Assembly (NCBI RefSeq): GCF_963678635.1
Contig: NC_087065.1
Coordinates: 77,105,786-77,169,785, forward strand
DNA length: 64,000 nt
DNA from: Symsagittifera roscoffensis
Taxonomy: Eukaryota > Xenacoelomorpha > Acoela > Convolutidae
Direction of reading: 5' to 3'
Positions 21,376 through 32,689 of this stretch are shown here, piece by piece. Positions within the stretch are counted from its first letter, which is position 1. Every line of letters starts with the position of its first letter. Below the pieces are notes generated by a model. It was not told the DNA's origin and did not search any database. It saw only the letters and a program-made list of their open reading frames with translations. The position numbers and the translations under genes were made by a program.

Positions 21376-22439
21376 AGGAGATGGTTATCAATATAAGGAA
21401 CTTCGAAAGCTCGATTGAAAGATTTTTTTATAATTTTTTTTGTTTTCAATCACAAAAAGGTCAATATGTGTTCTTTTTGTAGGTTGTCTTATCCAATCAG
21501 AGGTTATATTTAAGGACTTAAATCTCTCAAATAAGCAAAACTATGCACAAAAGCGATCGCAAAATGAATTGTCATAACTTGCTTAAAGTAAAAATAAGAA
21601 ACATTCACAATATAAGTAACAAAATGGAAAAAATTATTTAAAAATAGCATCTTGCAAGTTTTTTCAACAATTAATTTGAAAAATTGTATATAATCAATCA
21701 GAAACTGCTGATTCTTCAGGAATTTTTCCGTTTATTTTTTTGTGATGTAAATTTGAGATAATAGCTCGAAGTTGTTGAATTTTTCAAAGCAAAGCTCTGG
21801 AAATCTTATAACAAACCTAATCATACAAGATTTCGAACTTTGAGAAAAAATCTTTTCTCGTCAAGTGTAATTCAGCTTTAACTTAAAGTTAAACACGCGA
21901 TATATGAACAAAAAGTAAACTTTTTTAATGAGTAAGTTTCTCTAAAAAGAAGTTTACTTGTCGGAAGTTTCTACTTTGTACTACATAAGCAGCCAAAAAA
22001 AATTTAAAAAATTAAAAGTCAACGGCTGTTTCTTCAATGAGAAAATTAAAAAGAGATTTTTTTGTTCTCCCAAAGTAACTCGAAGAAATTCAAGTGCTTT
22101 TTTAGACATTTTCCAAAAAATTAATCAAAGTCAAAATTTATATCAATTTAAAATTTACTCGAGTCTGATTGGTTGATTTTTTTCCAGCTGCTCCAAGTGG
22201 GATGAAGTCTGTTCTTCTTTTACTTTCTTTCACTTTAAACAATATTTGATTGCAAAATTTGCAGAGCTGTTTTTTATTCAGTTTTTGGAACATTTCAATA
22301 TTAGTGTAGATCGCCAACTAGTTGGTTTGAGTTTTTTAAAAAAACTTTTATTTTTCATAGTATCTCATTAAAATTGTTTCCTTTCTTGAAATGCCCTCAC
22401 TGGAAAGAAACGAAAGGACTGAATGTAATGAGTTTGACA

Positions 22440-22656
22440 GTGACTAAACACGTGCCCAGTCATCGAAACATCGTAAGAACTGTGGTGTTTTGAAGTGTTC
22501 GAGCTGTATTTTTAAACAAATAGCAGAGAGGAACTGAAATGTTACATCAAGAAGAAGCAGTTTTCTGATCAAAATAATGTTATTCAAGGTGATGGAAGGC
22601 TCAATCAGGAAGCCTCCAAACACATTCCAAGAGACGGTAAAGCTTGGGAGTTATAA
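22440..22656 (+). pseudogene. Possible remnant of a Cys-containing DNA-binding ORF
   Basis: Reading + with one frameshift near 22535, the sequence gives HRKNCGVLKCSSC, KQIAERN, then LKCYIKKKQFSDQNNV and HIPRDGKAWEL. The 'NCGVLKCSSC' part is reminiscent of the Cys-rich WRKY/GCM-type zinc fingers at the start of some MULE transposases, but the match is short. I give this only as a lead. Confidence 0.22.
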
Positions 22657-24414
22657 TCAAAACATGGAAATAAAACATCAAAACAATAATTTTACTGAAA
22701 AATAGTGTCCAGAAAAAATCTAATTTTTTGATAAAACTGAATCATTCTATTAAAAACTACAAAACATTTTCAACGCATTGGTTATTCGGTTACTTACGTT
22801 TTTGTTCAAATGTTTTGATTGTTGATAAAGCCAACTCGAATAACAATCAGATTCAAATTATCGTGAATGGAAAAATCTTAATCTACGCTAAAATTTGCAA
22901 TGACAGCAAGCTTAAGAGGATTCTGTTGAGTTAATTTTGCAGTAAAAAGGCGTAAGATCATCTAATGGGTGGATACGTATTTGTTGAAATTTTTCAAGAA
23001 AAAGTACGGGGTATTTGTAAAATATTGACTAATTGAAGCTTTTCGCCGAGCTATCATTTTGTGATTTTTTTGAGTTTAGTAGCTTTGGTTGTGTTCAAGA
23101 AGTAGCGCGTTTTCAAGCAGACAAATAGTGTCTTATGTGTCAAAAAAATGATTTTTACTGATTTTGATAACTGACATAGAGAAGACGATAACTGGATAAT
23201 TTATTTGACATTGAACAATTCCAGATAATAATACACATACGTCTGAGCTGGAGATTCATTTCAAAGTAGAAGTTAATTGTTAAAACAGGAACAGGCAAAA
23301 TTCTGATTCAAAAATTTTTTTCTGAAGTTCCTGAGCAAAATTTTGAGTTCTGTATTCGCTTCAAATTTGTGAATGATTTTCAAAAGGACACAGTTCTACA
23401 TCTAAATTTCAATTTTCGAGTAAATTTTTGTTCAAAGAGGATTCAAATGGAAGATGATAGATCAAGCAGAAACTATTAAAGATCTTAGTTGAAGATTTTT
23501 GAAAAATCTAAACTGTTTCAAAAAAAATCCAACATAAGACTGTCAACTATTGGAAATTATGGTATTTCATCGGAACTTTGGTTATCATTGATAGAACAAG
23601 TAAGATTTAACGAAAAATTAGGTATTTTAACGATATTTGCTTTGAAGTTAACACAACTCCGAGACAAAATTATTCGATTAAATGATAAAATTTTTCAAGT
23701 TAAATATCTATGTCTTTGAGCAAAAAAACTTGTTAAGCAGGCTCAAAAAGAAGTTGAGAGTTTTGTACAGATGCCAAGTCTTATCTGAAAAAAATTAAAA
23801 TTCTGTTCTCAAAAGTTTTGACTGTTTTCACACTTTTTTTTGGAAAAATCGGAGGTCTTAGCTACAATTCAGCTAGAATTCAGTGTTACTTTAGGCGATA
23901 AGAGTTTTGATGTAGAAAGTCAGTATACTATATAGCACACGATCTTGCTCAAAAAGCAAATCTTAATGTATTTTCAAGTTTTGAGGGGAAAATGAAGGAA
24001 AATCCATTTTTTTAATGGAAATACCTGTGTACTTGTCTAAACATGATACCATTGAATATACAATTATGGTTTCATTTTATACTCCACATGCAACATTTAT
24101 TGAATTTTTGCAAATATGAAAGAATTGATCAAAAAACTTGCCAAAAAGTTGACTTTTTTGAAATTTTTTCGTCTACTTGAGAATTTGCACCAAAAACTCT
24201 ATTTTCTTACGCTTTTATTCCCATGATGCTGGAACATGGCAACTTGAGAAAAATTCTATGCCATTTGTTAATACATCGATTTTCTATCATCAAGCTGAAA
24301 AAGAAAGAAATCACGTTCTAGTTTTTGGGCGTATTATTAACTTAAATCTCAAAAAAGTATTTTGTCTATTTGAATCGTTTCAGAAAATTTTTTGTCGAGA
24401 ATAACTTGCAACAT

Positions 24415-24565
24415 ATAATCGGATGTAATTAGAGAATAAAGTGCACCAGATTTTTGCATGTATTTAGAGAATAGAATGCAACAAAAATTTGGATGTATTT
24501 AGATAATAAAATGTAGAAGATACTTGGATGTATGTAGAGAATAAGTTGCAACAGATATTAGGATG
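24415..24565 (+). repeat. Tandem repeat, about 36-bp unit, four copies
   Basis: The unit has the form ggatgtatttagagaata, aaatgcaacagat. Copies begin near 24419, 24456, 24491 and 24526 and are about 80 percent alike by eye. Confidence 0.8.
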
Positions 24566-25713
24566 TATTTGGAAAATGAAATGAAAAAGCAGAAAAACAA
24601 ACCTTAACACATGGTCGACCGGTTTGATGAAACCACGTTACAGCAAGGGCATCTGTACAATGGCATTCTAAAGAAGTTTTAAAAGACAATTTTGAAGAGA
24701 GTTTCGTTTAAAGCCCACTTTGAGAGAGGTTCAAACTGAAGAAAAAGAGTTTGAAAACTGTATTGCTGTTAAGAACTAACTGTATTTCAAAAAGAATTTG
24801 ATCAATCTGAATCAATCTAAAATGAAAATGAAAAAAAATTCAATGCAAATTGTTCGATTTGTGTGACAGGTAACGTAAATATAAATCATACAGTGTTGAG
24901 TTTTAATAAACGACCATCAACGCTAATAGCCTGTGCGTCAATAATGAACGGTCTTGGAAAATTAAAACAGGTTCTTGAACTAAATTGAGTTGAAATTAGA
25001 CAAAAAATGACTTGAACAAAAAAGACCGGCCCAGATGCGAATAAAAGCCAGTGGTTGCTATTTACAAAATAAAATCAAAGATAGATTAAACATGGTTCAA
25101 ATATAGCTTTTAACGAGGACGCTAATCAAAAATGGATTAAACAGAAATCAAAGATCGTTTTATATGGGAACGCTAATCAGAGATAATGATTCTAATCAAA
25201 GATGGATTAAACATGAATCAAAGTGAAATCAAAAGCATTCGTTTTGAAAAGCTTTCTCAAATAATGTATTCTGCGCCTTCGTTTGAAACTTTTTTCAAAC
25301 AATAAATCAATTTTCAAACTTCATACACGGCTAGGGGGAAATTCAATGGGAGGATGAGAAGGGGAATATTCACTTAGGTGGGATGAAAGATTCAAGAAAA
25401 CCTAACAAAAATTTCAACTTAGAAAAGAAGTTTTTTATATCGTAAAAATGACGTTCTGCAGGCGGGCGGCATACCATTTGGCCAAACGCTCGTGAAACCT
25501 AATGCTCATTTTTTGACCTTTATGAATTATTTTTCTAAAAGAAAGTTTCATAGGAATTAAATTCAATAAGTATTATCAAGAAAATTAGCGCAAAATATTT
25601 AATACTCATCGGTGTTTAATTGCTTTATTGTAGCTTGAGTACAAATACTGAAAGGTTTTTCAATACCAGGTAAATGGTTCTGAATTTTCGAAAGCTAGAC
25701 CAAGCCTTGTATA

Positions 25714-26518
25714 CTAACGCGGGTATTCACTTGTAACTAACGGGTCTTCCATGTTGCCGTGATAACCGAGAAGGATAACGCCCCTCTCAAAAACATCAGT
25801 TGCCATAATTGATCGGCCATGGGCCAAATTGTTCATAACGGCTAACTCCGTCCATTTTTGATTATGCACAAGTTGGGAAACTTGTACAATCGCTATTTTG
25901 TCATTAGATTTCACGGCTTCGATGAAAATTGTAAGTCGACCCAACAATTTTTTGATATTCTGGCTACTGATATGACGTTTGAGGGTATTCAACCATTTCG
26001 TACCAGTTTCTGCGCAGCACTCGTAGACAACGTCTTCGTCTCTTTTTCCATATGTATCTGCAATATCCTTTGCTTCTCATTTTTTTTTGCAAAATAGTGT
26101 CTGTTTTTTGCTTTTTAGCAATAGGGAACGACGCTTCACACGAAGCATACGGCATCGTGACTTCAAGCATATCTTTCAGTCGTTGCATATTTGTCACCTG
26201 TAAGTTTGTCGGTGACAACAAATCTTCGTCCAACTTGGCGAATTGTCATGGCTGATGAACCACATTTCTGGTTATGAAGTTGACGGTTCCCACTTTACAA
26301 ACGAAGAACCAGGTAGTCTGCTCATCGTAATCGCCAATTAAGAGTACAGTGTCGAGAGAATCTGCTACTCTATGCATACAAAATGGACTAACATACTTGG
26401 CATACGCATTCAGCAGGCCACAACGCTCACCATCCTGTTTACCATCCTCCTTGTTGAGGAGATTAAAAATCGTGAAGCTTTCGATGTCACAAGATGTGCG
26501 TAAATACCGCAGGCCCAA
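25714..26518 (-). pseudogene. SET-domain-like transposon protein fragment, frameshifted (repeat copy A)
   Basis: Three - strand frames follow each other: 26518-26246 (DIESFTIFNLLNKEDGKQDG..., GDYDEQTTWFFVCKVGTVNF), 26233 downward (DEDLLSPTNLQVTNMQRLKD), and the last frame to 25714. The first break is a single-base loss next to the TGA at 26246, because copy B at 42812-43168 reads straight through. The second is a frame change near 26030. The last part ends HGRSIMATDVFERGVILLGY followed by HG, which resembles the N-terminal 'GRGV-AT--F--G--V--YHG' strand pair of SET domains. The SET core with the NHS and catalytic Tyr motifs is absent. This family is not a host methyltransferase that I know; a transposon-carried SET protein is inferred. 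Confidence 0.45.
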
Positions 26519-27262
26519 GTTACAATATTGGCGTAGAAAATGAGAATCCGCTATTCCTCAATGAAAATTCCAAAGGGGTCGTCATTAAGTTGCGAGATGA
26601 GTTCAATGATAAAATTGAGGCCTTTCAGAACATTGGCAACCAATGGTTCCCGAGGCGATGGGTGGAACGAATTTTCCCAAAAAAATTACGATTGGAGATC
26701 TTAACAAATTTTTGTTAATTGTGAAATGTTGGTCCGAGGAACAGTTCAAGATATTTCGTCCTTCGAAGGGACCTAAAAGTAAGGACAATTTTGGCCTGCA
26801 TTTCAGGCGTAATGTTTTTTTTAAAACACATTTTATCAAACTTGACTGTTGTATCAAAAAACTTCACTCCTATCCAACTAATTTGCTTTTTTCCTAAGTT
26901 TTATTCCTAAAAAGTCCGAGCTTTTTTGTTCTCGTTGCTCAACATGTTACTTTAAAGATAAAATTGCTCAAAAAGTTACATTAACAAATAAAGTTTTCCA
27001 GAACGAAGGTGTCTGAAATCGGAAAAACATAATTGAACCCCAGACCAAAGAAACTATCAGTTATTACCTCAACTGAACCTGTCAGTCAAATGAAGTCTGA
27101 GATATATCTGCTGAACTAGGGCCGACGGTTTTAAGCCGTGAATTTTTTTCAAACATGCCAACCAATCTTTTTGTCGTTTGTCCAAAAAAAGTCCAAATTT
27201 CAACATGGTCGAGACAAATTCAATTGCGAATAAATACCGCAAAAATTATTATTCTGGTTTGA
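26092..27262. repeat. 1.17 kb repeat, copy A (direct repeat with 42762-43935)
   Basis: From 'tctgttttttgctttttagc' to 'ttctggtttgaatgttg' this matches 42768-43937 in the same orientation with scattered substitutions and small indels. Copy B lacks about 19 bp (cttcacacgaagcatacgg), and copy A lacks one base in the ORF. The left part encodes the SET-like protein's upstream half on the - strand. The right part has no clear gene. Copy A ends exactly at the (GTT) tract that forms the tail of the LINE. Confidence 0.88.
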
Positions 27263-27263
27263 A

Positions 27264-27264
<1 letters not shown>

Positions 27265-27320
<56 letters not shown>
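27265..27320 (+). repeat. (GTT)18 microsatellite = LINE 3' tail
   Basis: There are eighteen perfect GTT units plus gt. On the - strand, the sense strand of the LINE, this is (AAC/CAA)n. It lies about 65 bp beyond the reverse transcriptase stop codon, where a non-LTR retrotransposon 3' microsatellite tail is expected. Confidence 0.9.
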
Positions 27321-27384
27321 GAATTTTCAGTAGGATACTGATGGGATGATATCCCCAAAGTTCTCAAAATTTTGTCCAGTTATT

Positions 27385-30179
27385 TCAGCACATGTTGCAG
27401 TCACAGAAGAGGACCCATGTGCACTTGTTTTGTTCTGAGAATTGATCGTCGAAAAATTTCCACATCATCTGTATCAATCTTCGCTTTAAGCCTCGCATTT
27501 CTCGAAATTCAATTTTCTGATTTAGTCGGTTTATTAGACGGCACGTCCTGAATGTAAACTCTCCTCTAGCTTTTTCAGTTCTGGTCTTGTTTAGGTTGAA
27601 AATTTCTTTCGTTCTTCCTGGATTTTCAATTTTTGCCGGGAGCTTAATGTGATCGTTTTCTTCATGCATGAATTTCGCCATCATCAGTAACTCGTTCAGC
27701 TGGAGAAACAACGCCAGAGGCAGGATGTTTAACAATCTCAGCTGCTCTGTAGAGTCAGAATCGTTTCCCGTGATCCATTTTAAGACTTTCTTTTGGAACC
27801 TTTCTAATCTCCCTAAGTCGCTTCTTGAGATATTGCAAATAATTAGACCATACGTTAGAACAGGAAGTATTAAAGATTTGTACAGACCAAGTTTTATGCG
27901 CATTTTGACTTTGAATTCTAAGTTTCTGCGGATGCAATAGAACGTTTTATTCGCTTTCGTCATTCTTGAGTCAATTTGGGTTGTCCATGTTAAATGTTTG
28001 GACACATGTATTCCTAGATCCTTTATCACATTCGAGCTTTCCACTGCTGTTTCACAAAGAATACATTCGTGTTGATTTCCTCTAAATTCGACTTTAAAAC
28101 ATTTGTCCAGTGCCAGACTCATCTTGTTTTTGTCTACCCAGTTTTCAACGCTTTTTAGGTCCTGCTGGATGTCCTTTGTGTCTACATTCACTGCTAGTAA
28201 TTTTAGGTCGTCTGCAAAGATAAATGGGTCACTAAATTTCAATACTTCAGGAAGATCATTTATGAAGATACAGAAGAATAATGGACCAATCAACGATCCT
28301 TGTGGTACGCCACTTGTAATTTCTAAAGTTTCTGATGAGAAATTGTCAGCACGAACAATTTGTTTCCTGTTGCTGAGATAGTCGGCGATTATTTCAAGGA
28401 AACAGCCTCCAACTCTAATGTTGCTCATTTTCTTCAGTAGTTCGTAAGCGGGACTTTGTCGAATGCCTTAGAGAAGTCGGTATAGAAAGCCATCACATGG
28501 TTTTCAGCGTTCTTGTCAATTGCTTCGTAGATTTCTTTCAAGAAAGATAACATGTTTGTAACAAATGAACGGTTTTTAACAAAACCGTGCTGACTTCTTG
28601 TGAGAAATTTGATGAAATGGTCATACAACGCTGGATTCATGCATTTTTCCAGGAGTTTACTCATGATATTGAGGAGTGACACCGGCCGGTAGTTTTTCAT
28701 TAGTCGTTTGTCACCTTTCTTGTAAATAGGCGACACAGCAGCAACTTTCCATTTATCTGGTATTTTCCTTAACCTCTTGATGTTTTGAAAAACGCAATGC
28801 AAAATTGTGATCATTTCTCTTGCCGTTCGCTGGAAGAAAATTGGTGGGAGTCCATCTGGGCTCCGCGATTTTGTTATGTCCAGCTCTGTTATAATTTGGT
28901 TTAAATATGTTTTTGAGATACTGAAGTTACTCAATATCGTGTTTTCGCACTTCATGTCACTGAGGTTGAAGCTTGATTTGGGCGAAAAAACAGAGTAAAA
29001 ATAATCATTCAAAAAGTTCACTTTTTCTTTGGCTTTGGAAACAGCTATTTCGTCCTTGATCATAGTCTTTGGGAGAGTTTCTTATTTTTTCAGACTCTTA
29101 AATTGTTTGAAAATTAAATGTGTGTTACGAGTGGACATCAAATTTTCCCGATAATTTACTCTATCTTCCTCTACTGCTTCTTCCACCATTTTATCTAGAG
29201 ATAGAATGAGATTTCTGCGGTAGCTTGTAGGTTTCAATTTGTATATTCTAGTTTGTGTTCGCAGTTTGTTCATGATGTTTGAGGTACTTGGCGTAACCCA
29301 TGGCGGAAGCGATTGGCGACGTCTCGTTCTTCCAGGCACATGTTGGTTTACCAAATTTTCCAAATAGTCGTAAGGTTCCTCGCACATTCTATTGATGTTT
29401 GTGTGACATACTGGTGAGAAAGGCTCACTTAGGATTGATTTTTTGATTTCGTTATAGTCCACGCTACCAAAGCTTCAAAAGTTTTCAATAGCGACCTTTA
29501 CCTCATGGTGAGGACATTCAATTCGAATGCTGATTGCTTTGTGGTCGGAGCAAATGTAAATTTTTGAGAAATTTTCGTCAGGAGTCGCATGAATGTGACA
29601 ATTTTTGAATAATGTAATGTCTAGGGTGTTTTTGCCACAAGTTGGAAAATCTATTGCCTGCTCGAACTGATGTTGCTCGATTAGTTCAATTATTGAGTTT
29701 TCTTCATTTTCCGTGCTACTATAGTCAATCCAGTTTTCATTTGGAAAATTTACATCTCCGCAAATAAGTGTTGGAGTTGATTGATTTGATTTCTCGGTTT
29801 CATTTAAAATTTGTGCGAAATCGCCTAGACAATAGCGATATTTGCTGCTCGAAGGTGGATTGTAAAAACAGCAGACAATAATTCGTTTATCGTTTATTTG
29901 GATGCTGCAAGTTAAACAACATTCAAGTTGCTTATTTGACAACAATTTAGATGAAAATGTTTGTTTCACTGCCATTAGTACTCCACCGTGCAAATTTTGA
30001 TCTTTGGCTGTTTGTCGTTCTGATCTATAAATACTGTATTCAGTTAGCATTAATTCAGATGATGCAATTTTTTCGTTTAACCAAGTCTCGCAGAGACATA
30101 TTATGTCATAGTTTGATGTTGCTATAGCATTTGCAAACTTCATTCGTCGTTCGAGATTTATGAGACTTCTTACATTCAT
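27385..30179 (-). pseudogene. LINE ORF2: APE endonuclease and reverse transcriptase
   Basis: The ATG at 30179 opens MNVRSL, the usual endonuclease start. Endonuclease motifs in order: CETW (metal-binding Glu), GGV, FYNPPSSS, GDVNFP, LDITL, and SDHKAI (catalytic His). The reverse transcriptase follows, with SPDGLPP, the 'VSPIYKKGDKRLMKNYRPVS' block, QHGFVKNRS, FYTDFSKAFDKVP (motif A), GVPQGSLIGPLFF (motif B), FADDLKLL (motif C, catalytic DD intact) and a C-terminal domain to the stop at 27385. About 930 codons in all, normal for ORF2. Lesions: in-frame TGA at 29475-29477 between the domains, in-frame TAA at 29082-29084, and a one-base loss near 28440-28450 between motifs A and B. All catalytic residues I can check are intact. 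Confidence 0.92.
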
Positions 30180-30203
30180 TTGCAGGATGTTGAGAAAGCC
30201 TCG

Positions 30204-31102
30204 TCAAGCATCATCTGCTTGTTCTGCTTCTATCATCTCTTTTTTACCATCATTGAACAGCTCGAAATTCCTGATTTTGATTTTCTCCTTTGGAACTCCT
30301 TCGTCTAGAAGTTCTCTTCGTCTTTTTAAAGATAGGTTTTCCTTCCTCGCATCTTCTTTCGATAATGCTGGCAGAAGGTAAACTTCCTCATCTCGCAGCT
30401 CATCTCTTTTTTCGAAGCTCTTTGCCAGCACCAATCGTGCTTCATGTTCCGTTGACAGAGTTATTAATAAATTCTTGACTTGATGCGCTCTTTGCTGAAT
30501 TTCCCTAGCCTTTTTATTTCTTCAATTTGTGGTTTAACTCCTAACTTGTTTAGTGCCTCATGTACTTTTTCGGTTGTGGGGACAAAATTTTCGCCTTTTG
30601 ATTTCCCGGGATCTTCTCTGATCCCCTGTATACGGAAGCTTTTATTGATATTATGATGTATTTCTTGTTTCACTTCTTTTCCAGCTCCTGGTTGAGCTTT
30701 CATATCTTTAACAGGTTTCACACTGAGTACATCTGCATAGCTTTTTTCCAGTTTTTCGCATGTGGTTTTTGTAGCGTTTTTGACTTTTTCATCAACCAAT
30801 GCCGTCAGCCTTTTTTCCATATTTTCAAGACGTGCTTGTATTCCCTCACTCTCTTTTTCAATTTTCACGTTCATTTGCATCATGGTCCTACACTTTATGA
30901 AGTTATCTTTTTCGTTATTAGTTACACATGTGTCGCATAGAAGCATTGCGTTTAAACCCAAGTCTTTTATACCATTGATGGCGGTGTTAGTAAGACCAGT
31001 GTAGGTGCTCTCAAGATGCATTTGAGCATTGCAAGATACACAACTGAAACATCTGTCCTTGGCAATTATGGGTTTTTTGCACGTTTTGCAATTTTTAGTC
31101 AT
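30204..31102 (-). pseudogene. LINE ORF1: PHD-like zinc finger, coiled coil, RNA-binding-like protein
   Basis: The ATG at 31102 (MTKNCKTCKKPIIAKDRC) starts a Cys-rich finger (CKTC, CFSCVSC, H, then CDTC) like the PHD-type fingers of CR1-group ORF1 proteins. An in-frame ATG at 31165 gives a 21-residue extension without support. A Glu/Lys-rich coiled coil follows (QARLENMEKRLTALVDEKV), then an RRM-like part (NKSFRIQGI, KLGVKPQIEEIKRLG). After RIKSR a one-base change shifts the frame. The next frame continues NLLITLSTEHEARLVLAKSF and runs to the stop at 30204 (AEQADDA). The product would bind the element's RNA. The downstream ORF2 ATG is 24 bp away. Confidence 0.8.
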
Positions 31103-31217
31103 TTTGGCGGATACAGAGAGAAGGAGAAAATGGGATAGAGAATGTTTATTTACAATTTGATCCAAGCCTGGACAATTAAGCCCAGTCCCGTCACGAATTG
31201 AAATTTAAACTCACAAT

Positions 31218-31870
31218 TTATTTCTGTTCTCGTTTCCTTCGTGCTTCTCGTTGTTTTTTTGACGGTTTCTTTTTCTTCTTTAAGATATCACTCAAGTTGC
31301 TATTGTTGTTTCGTATTATAGCTAAAGTTTTGATTTCAAGTGTGGTTTCTTGATGCAGTTCTCTGTAACCTTCAAGTAGATCTTTGTCCTGTTGTTTAGA
31401 ATTTGAAATTATGTCTGTTGTAACTTGAACAACTGGTATCGGAATTTTTTTAGATCTTCAAGAATATGGGGTGCACCGTCTCTCTGACAATAGACAAGGC
31501 CTTCTATTCGAGGATGCGAATTGATTAGGGGTTTGATTTCTGATACTAGTTGATTGGCAGTAAGGGGAGTCCTTGGATTGAATGGATGTTTTGAAATCGA
31601 ATTGTTTATTACGTCGGGCCAGATATTTACAGACTCGTTTCTATTAATTTCGTCTCTCAAGATGTTTCGTACGATTTTATTCGATTTCGATTTGGAATGA
31701 AACGTTACTCCCTTGTAATCTTCTTGCAGTTCCTCGTTTCCTCCTACTGATGCCCAATCTTCAAGTGCCAGACGTAATGAGCTCGCTCCAATAATCACAA
31801 CCATGAAAAAGGGGTCACCACGGCTACCCCGCAAATCATATAACCTGAAACTATTTAATAAGTTTATCAC
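31218..31870 (-). pseudogene. Unrecognised element ORF, possible SGNH-hydrolase-like fold, frameshifted
   Basis: - strand reading: GSRGDPFFMVVIIGASSLRL, then a region with VYCQRDGAPHILEDLKK. An A7 tract at 31445-31451 (seen as T7 on +) then breaks the frame. With one more base it would go on as IPVVQVTTDIISNSKQQ, through NNNSNLSDILKKKKK, to a basic end KKQREARRKREQK and a stop at 31218. The hydrophobic strand followed by G-x-S ('VVIIGASS') recalls block I of SGNH/GDSL hydrolases, but the catalytic Asp-His pair is not identified, so the family is uncertain. It shares strand with the LINE but is probably a separate protein of the element around it. Its 5' side runs into the inverted-repeat arm at 31878-32033. 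Confidence 0.4.
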
Positions 31871-31877
31871 AACAATT

Positions 31878-32033
31878 TCTACTGAGGTTTAGCTGAGTGT
31901 CATCTGTCGACTGAGAATTACCACTGAGCTCAAGCTGAGTGCCATCTGTCGACTGAGAATTACCACGGAGCTCATTAACAAGATATGATGACTGTAGTGA
32001 AAAAAATAAGGATTTAGCTGAACGTCCGCTGAA
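31878..32033 (-). repeat. Inverted repeat, left arm (156 bp)
   Basis: This is the reverse complement of 32357-32513 with about three mismatches. It includes two internal direct copies of a 45-bp unit marked by ctgagaattacca. On the - strand it encodes the same Ser/Gln-rich peptide as the right arm (ELRGNSQSTDGTQLEL). The arms are 323 bp apart. Confidence 0.92.
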
Positions 32034-32317
32034 CGTTGAGGCCGTTTAATGAATTTATTTCTCATACCAGCAAAGATTTTGAACTAATCAAATCAAGTCT
32101 TTTATTACAAGCGCTTTTTTTTATTTGAGTATTAATCTCCACGATGTCTATAAATCCTATGGTTTGGTTTGGCATGCAAAAGTCGATTACCGCTTATTCG
32201 GCAAGATCGATTTCATTTAATTGTAATTATTCAACAATCCCAGAAATAGAAAGATAAAATAACATTATTTGTGTAGCATTTTTATCCCCATCACCCAATT
32301 CCTGGAACGGGAACATC

Positions 32318-32668
32318 ATGCCTTCCTCAGCAAGACAAGCGTTTTCTATCTCAGTCTTCAGCGGACGTTCAGCTAAATCCTTATTTTTTTCACTACAGTC
32401 ATCATCTCTTGTTAATGAGCTCCGTGGTAATTCTCAGTCGACAGATGGCACTCAGCTTGAGCTCAGCGGTAATTCTCAGTCGACAGATGACACTCAGCTA
32501 AACCTCAGTAGAATTTCCGAAGCGTCCGAAACCAAAGACAGTCATAACGTCAAAAAATCCCGTGTTTCAATAATTTCCAAGCTAGAACACAAAATGAACA
32601 CCGGATTTTACAAAATTGGTCGCCCAGGCAAAACTTTTTTCGCAAAATATACTGGGCATGGCGGATAG
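32318..32668 (+). CDS. Hypothetical 116-aa element protein with Ser/Gln repeat and basic end
   Basis: This is an intact open frame with an ATG at 32318 and a stop after KYTGHGG. Residues 1-65 are Ser-rich and contain two copies of a GNSQSTDGTQLELS-like unit (from the inverted-repeat arm). Residues 70-116 are basic and aromatic (KKSRVSIISKLEHKMNTGFY, KIGRPGKTFFAKYTG). It is the first of a series of + strand frames leading to the decayed polymerase, so it is probably a structural or DNA-binding protein of that element. I do not recognise a domain. Expression is unproven, since the neighbouring frames are broken. Confidence 0.45.
   Translation: MPSSARQAFSISVFSGRSAKSLFFSLQSSSLVNELRGNSQSTDGTQLELSGNSQSTDDTQLNLSRISEASETKDSHNVKKSRVSIISKLEHKMNTGFYKIGRPGKTFFAKYTGHGG
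32357..32513 (+). repeat. Inverted repeat, right arm (156 bp)
   Basis: It lies inside the + strand open frame 32318-32668. It begins ttcagcggacgttcagc and ends near cctcagtaga, beyond which the two sides are unrelated. Near-identity of the arms suggests a recent inverted duplication or gene conversion. Confidence 0.92.
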
Positions 32669-32689
32669 AAATTGTCATACTACCGACAG

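Larger units (their letters stand above)
19971..25713. other. AT-rich DNA with weak coding traces and short tandem repeats
   Basis: Apart from the decayed frame at 20870-21375 and the doubtful trace at 22440-22656, nothing recognisable is coded. Open frames such as 21958-22176, 22728-22934, 23489-23719 and 24177-24404 are dominated by Lys, Asn, Phe and Ile, as expected from AT-rich sequence. Repeated 'aatcaaagatggattaaaca' motifs occur four times between about 25070 and 25215. Confidence 0.5.
27265..31190 (-). mobile_element. Broken non-LTR retrotransposon (LINE, CR1/Jockey-like group)
   Basis: A nearly full-length - strand element: ORF1 (31102-30204), a 24-bp spacer, ORF2 (30179-27385), a 3' UTR of about 65 bp, then (CAA)18. 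The PHD-like Cys/His finger in ORF1 and the APE endonuclease plus reverse transcriptase in ORF2 place it among CR1/Jockey-related clades. It has one frameshift in ORF1, two in-frame stops and one frameshift in ORF2, so it is dead but young. The 5' boundary near 31190 is a guess set by the end of the neighbouring ORF at 31218. It is inserted exactly at the right edge of repeat copy A. Confidence 0.85.

Noticed and set aside
27668-31004. + strand open frames across the LINE (for example 28103-28381 and 30653-30940)
   Set aside because: These are antisense shadows of the - strand endonuclease, reverse transcriptase and ORF1.
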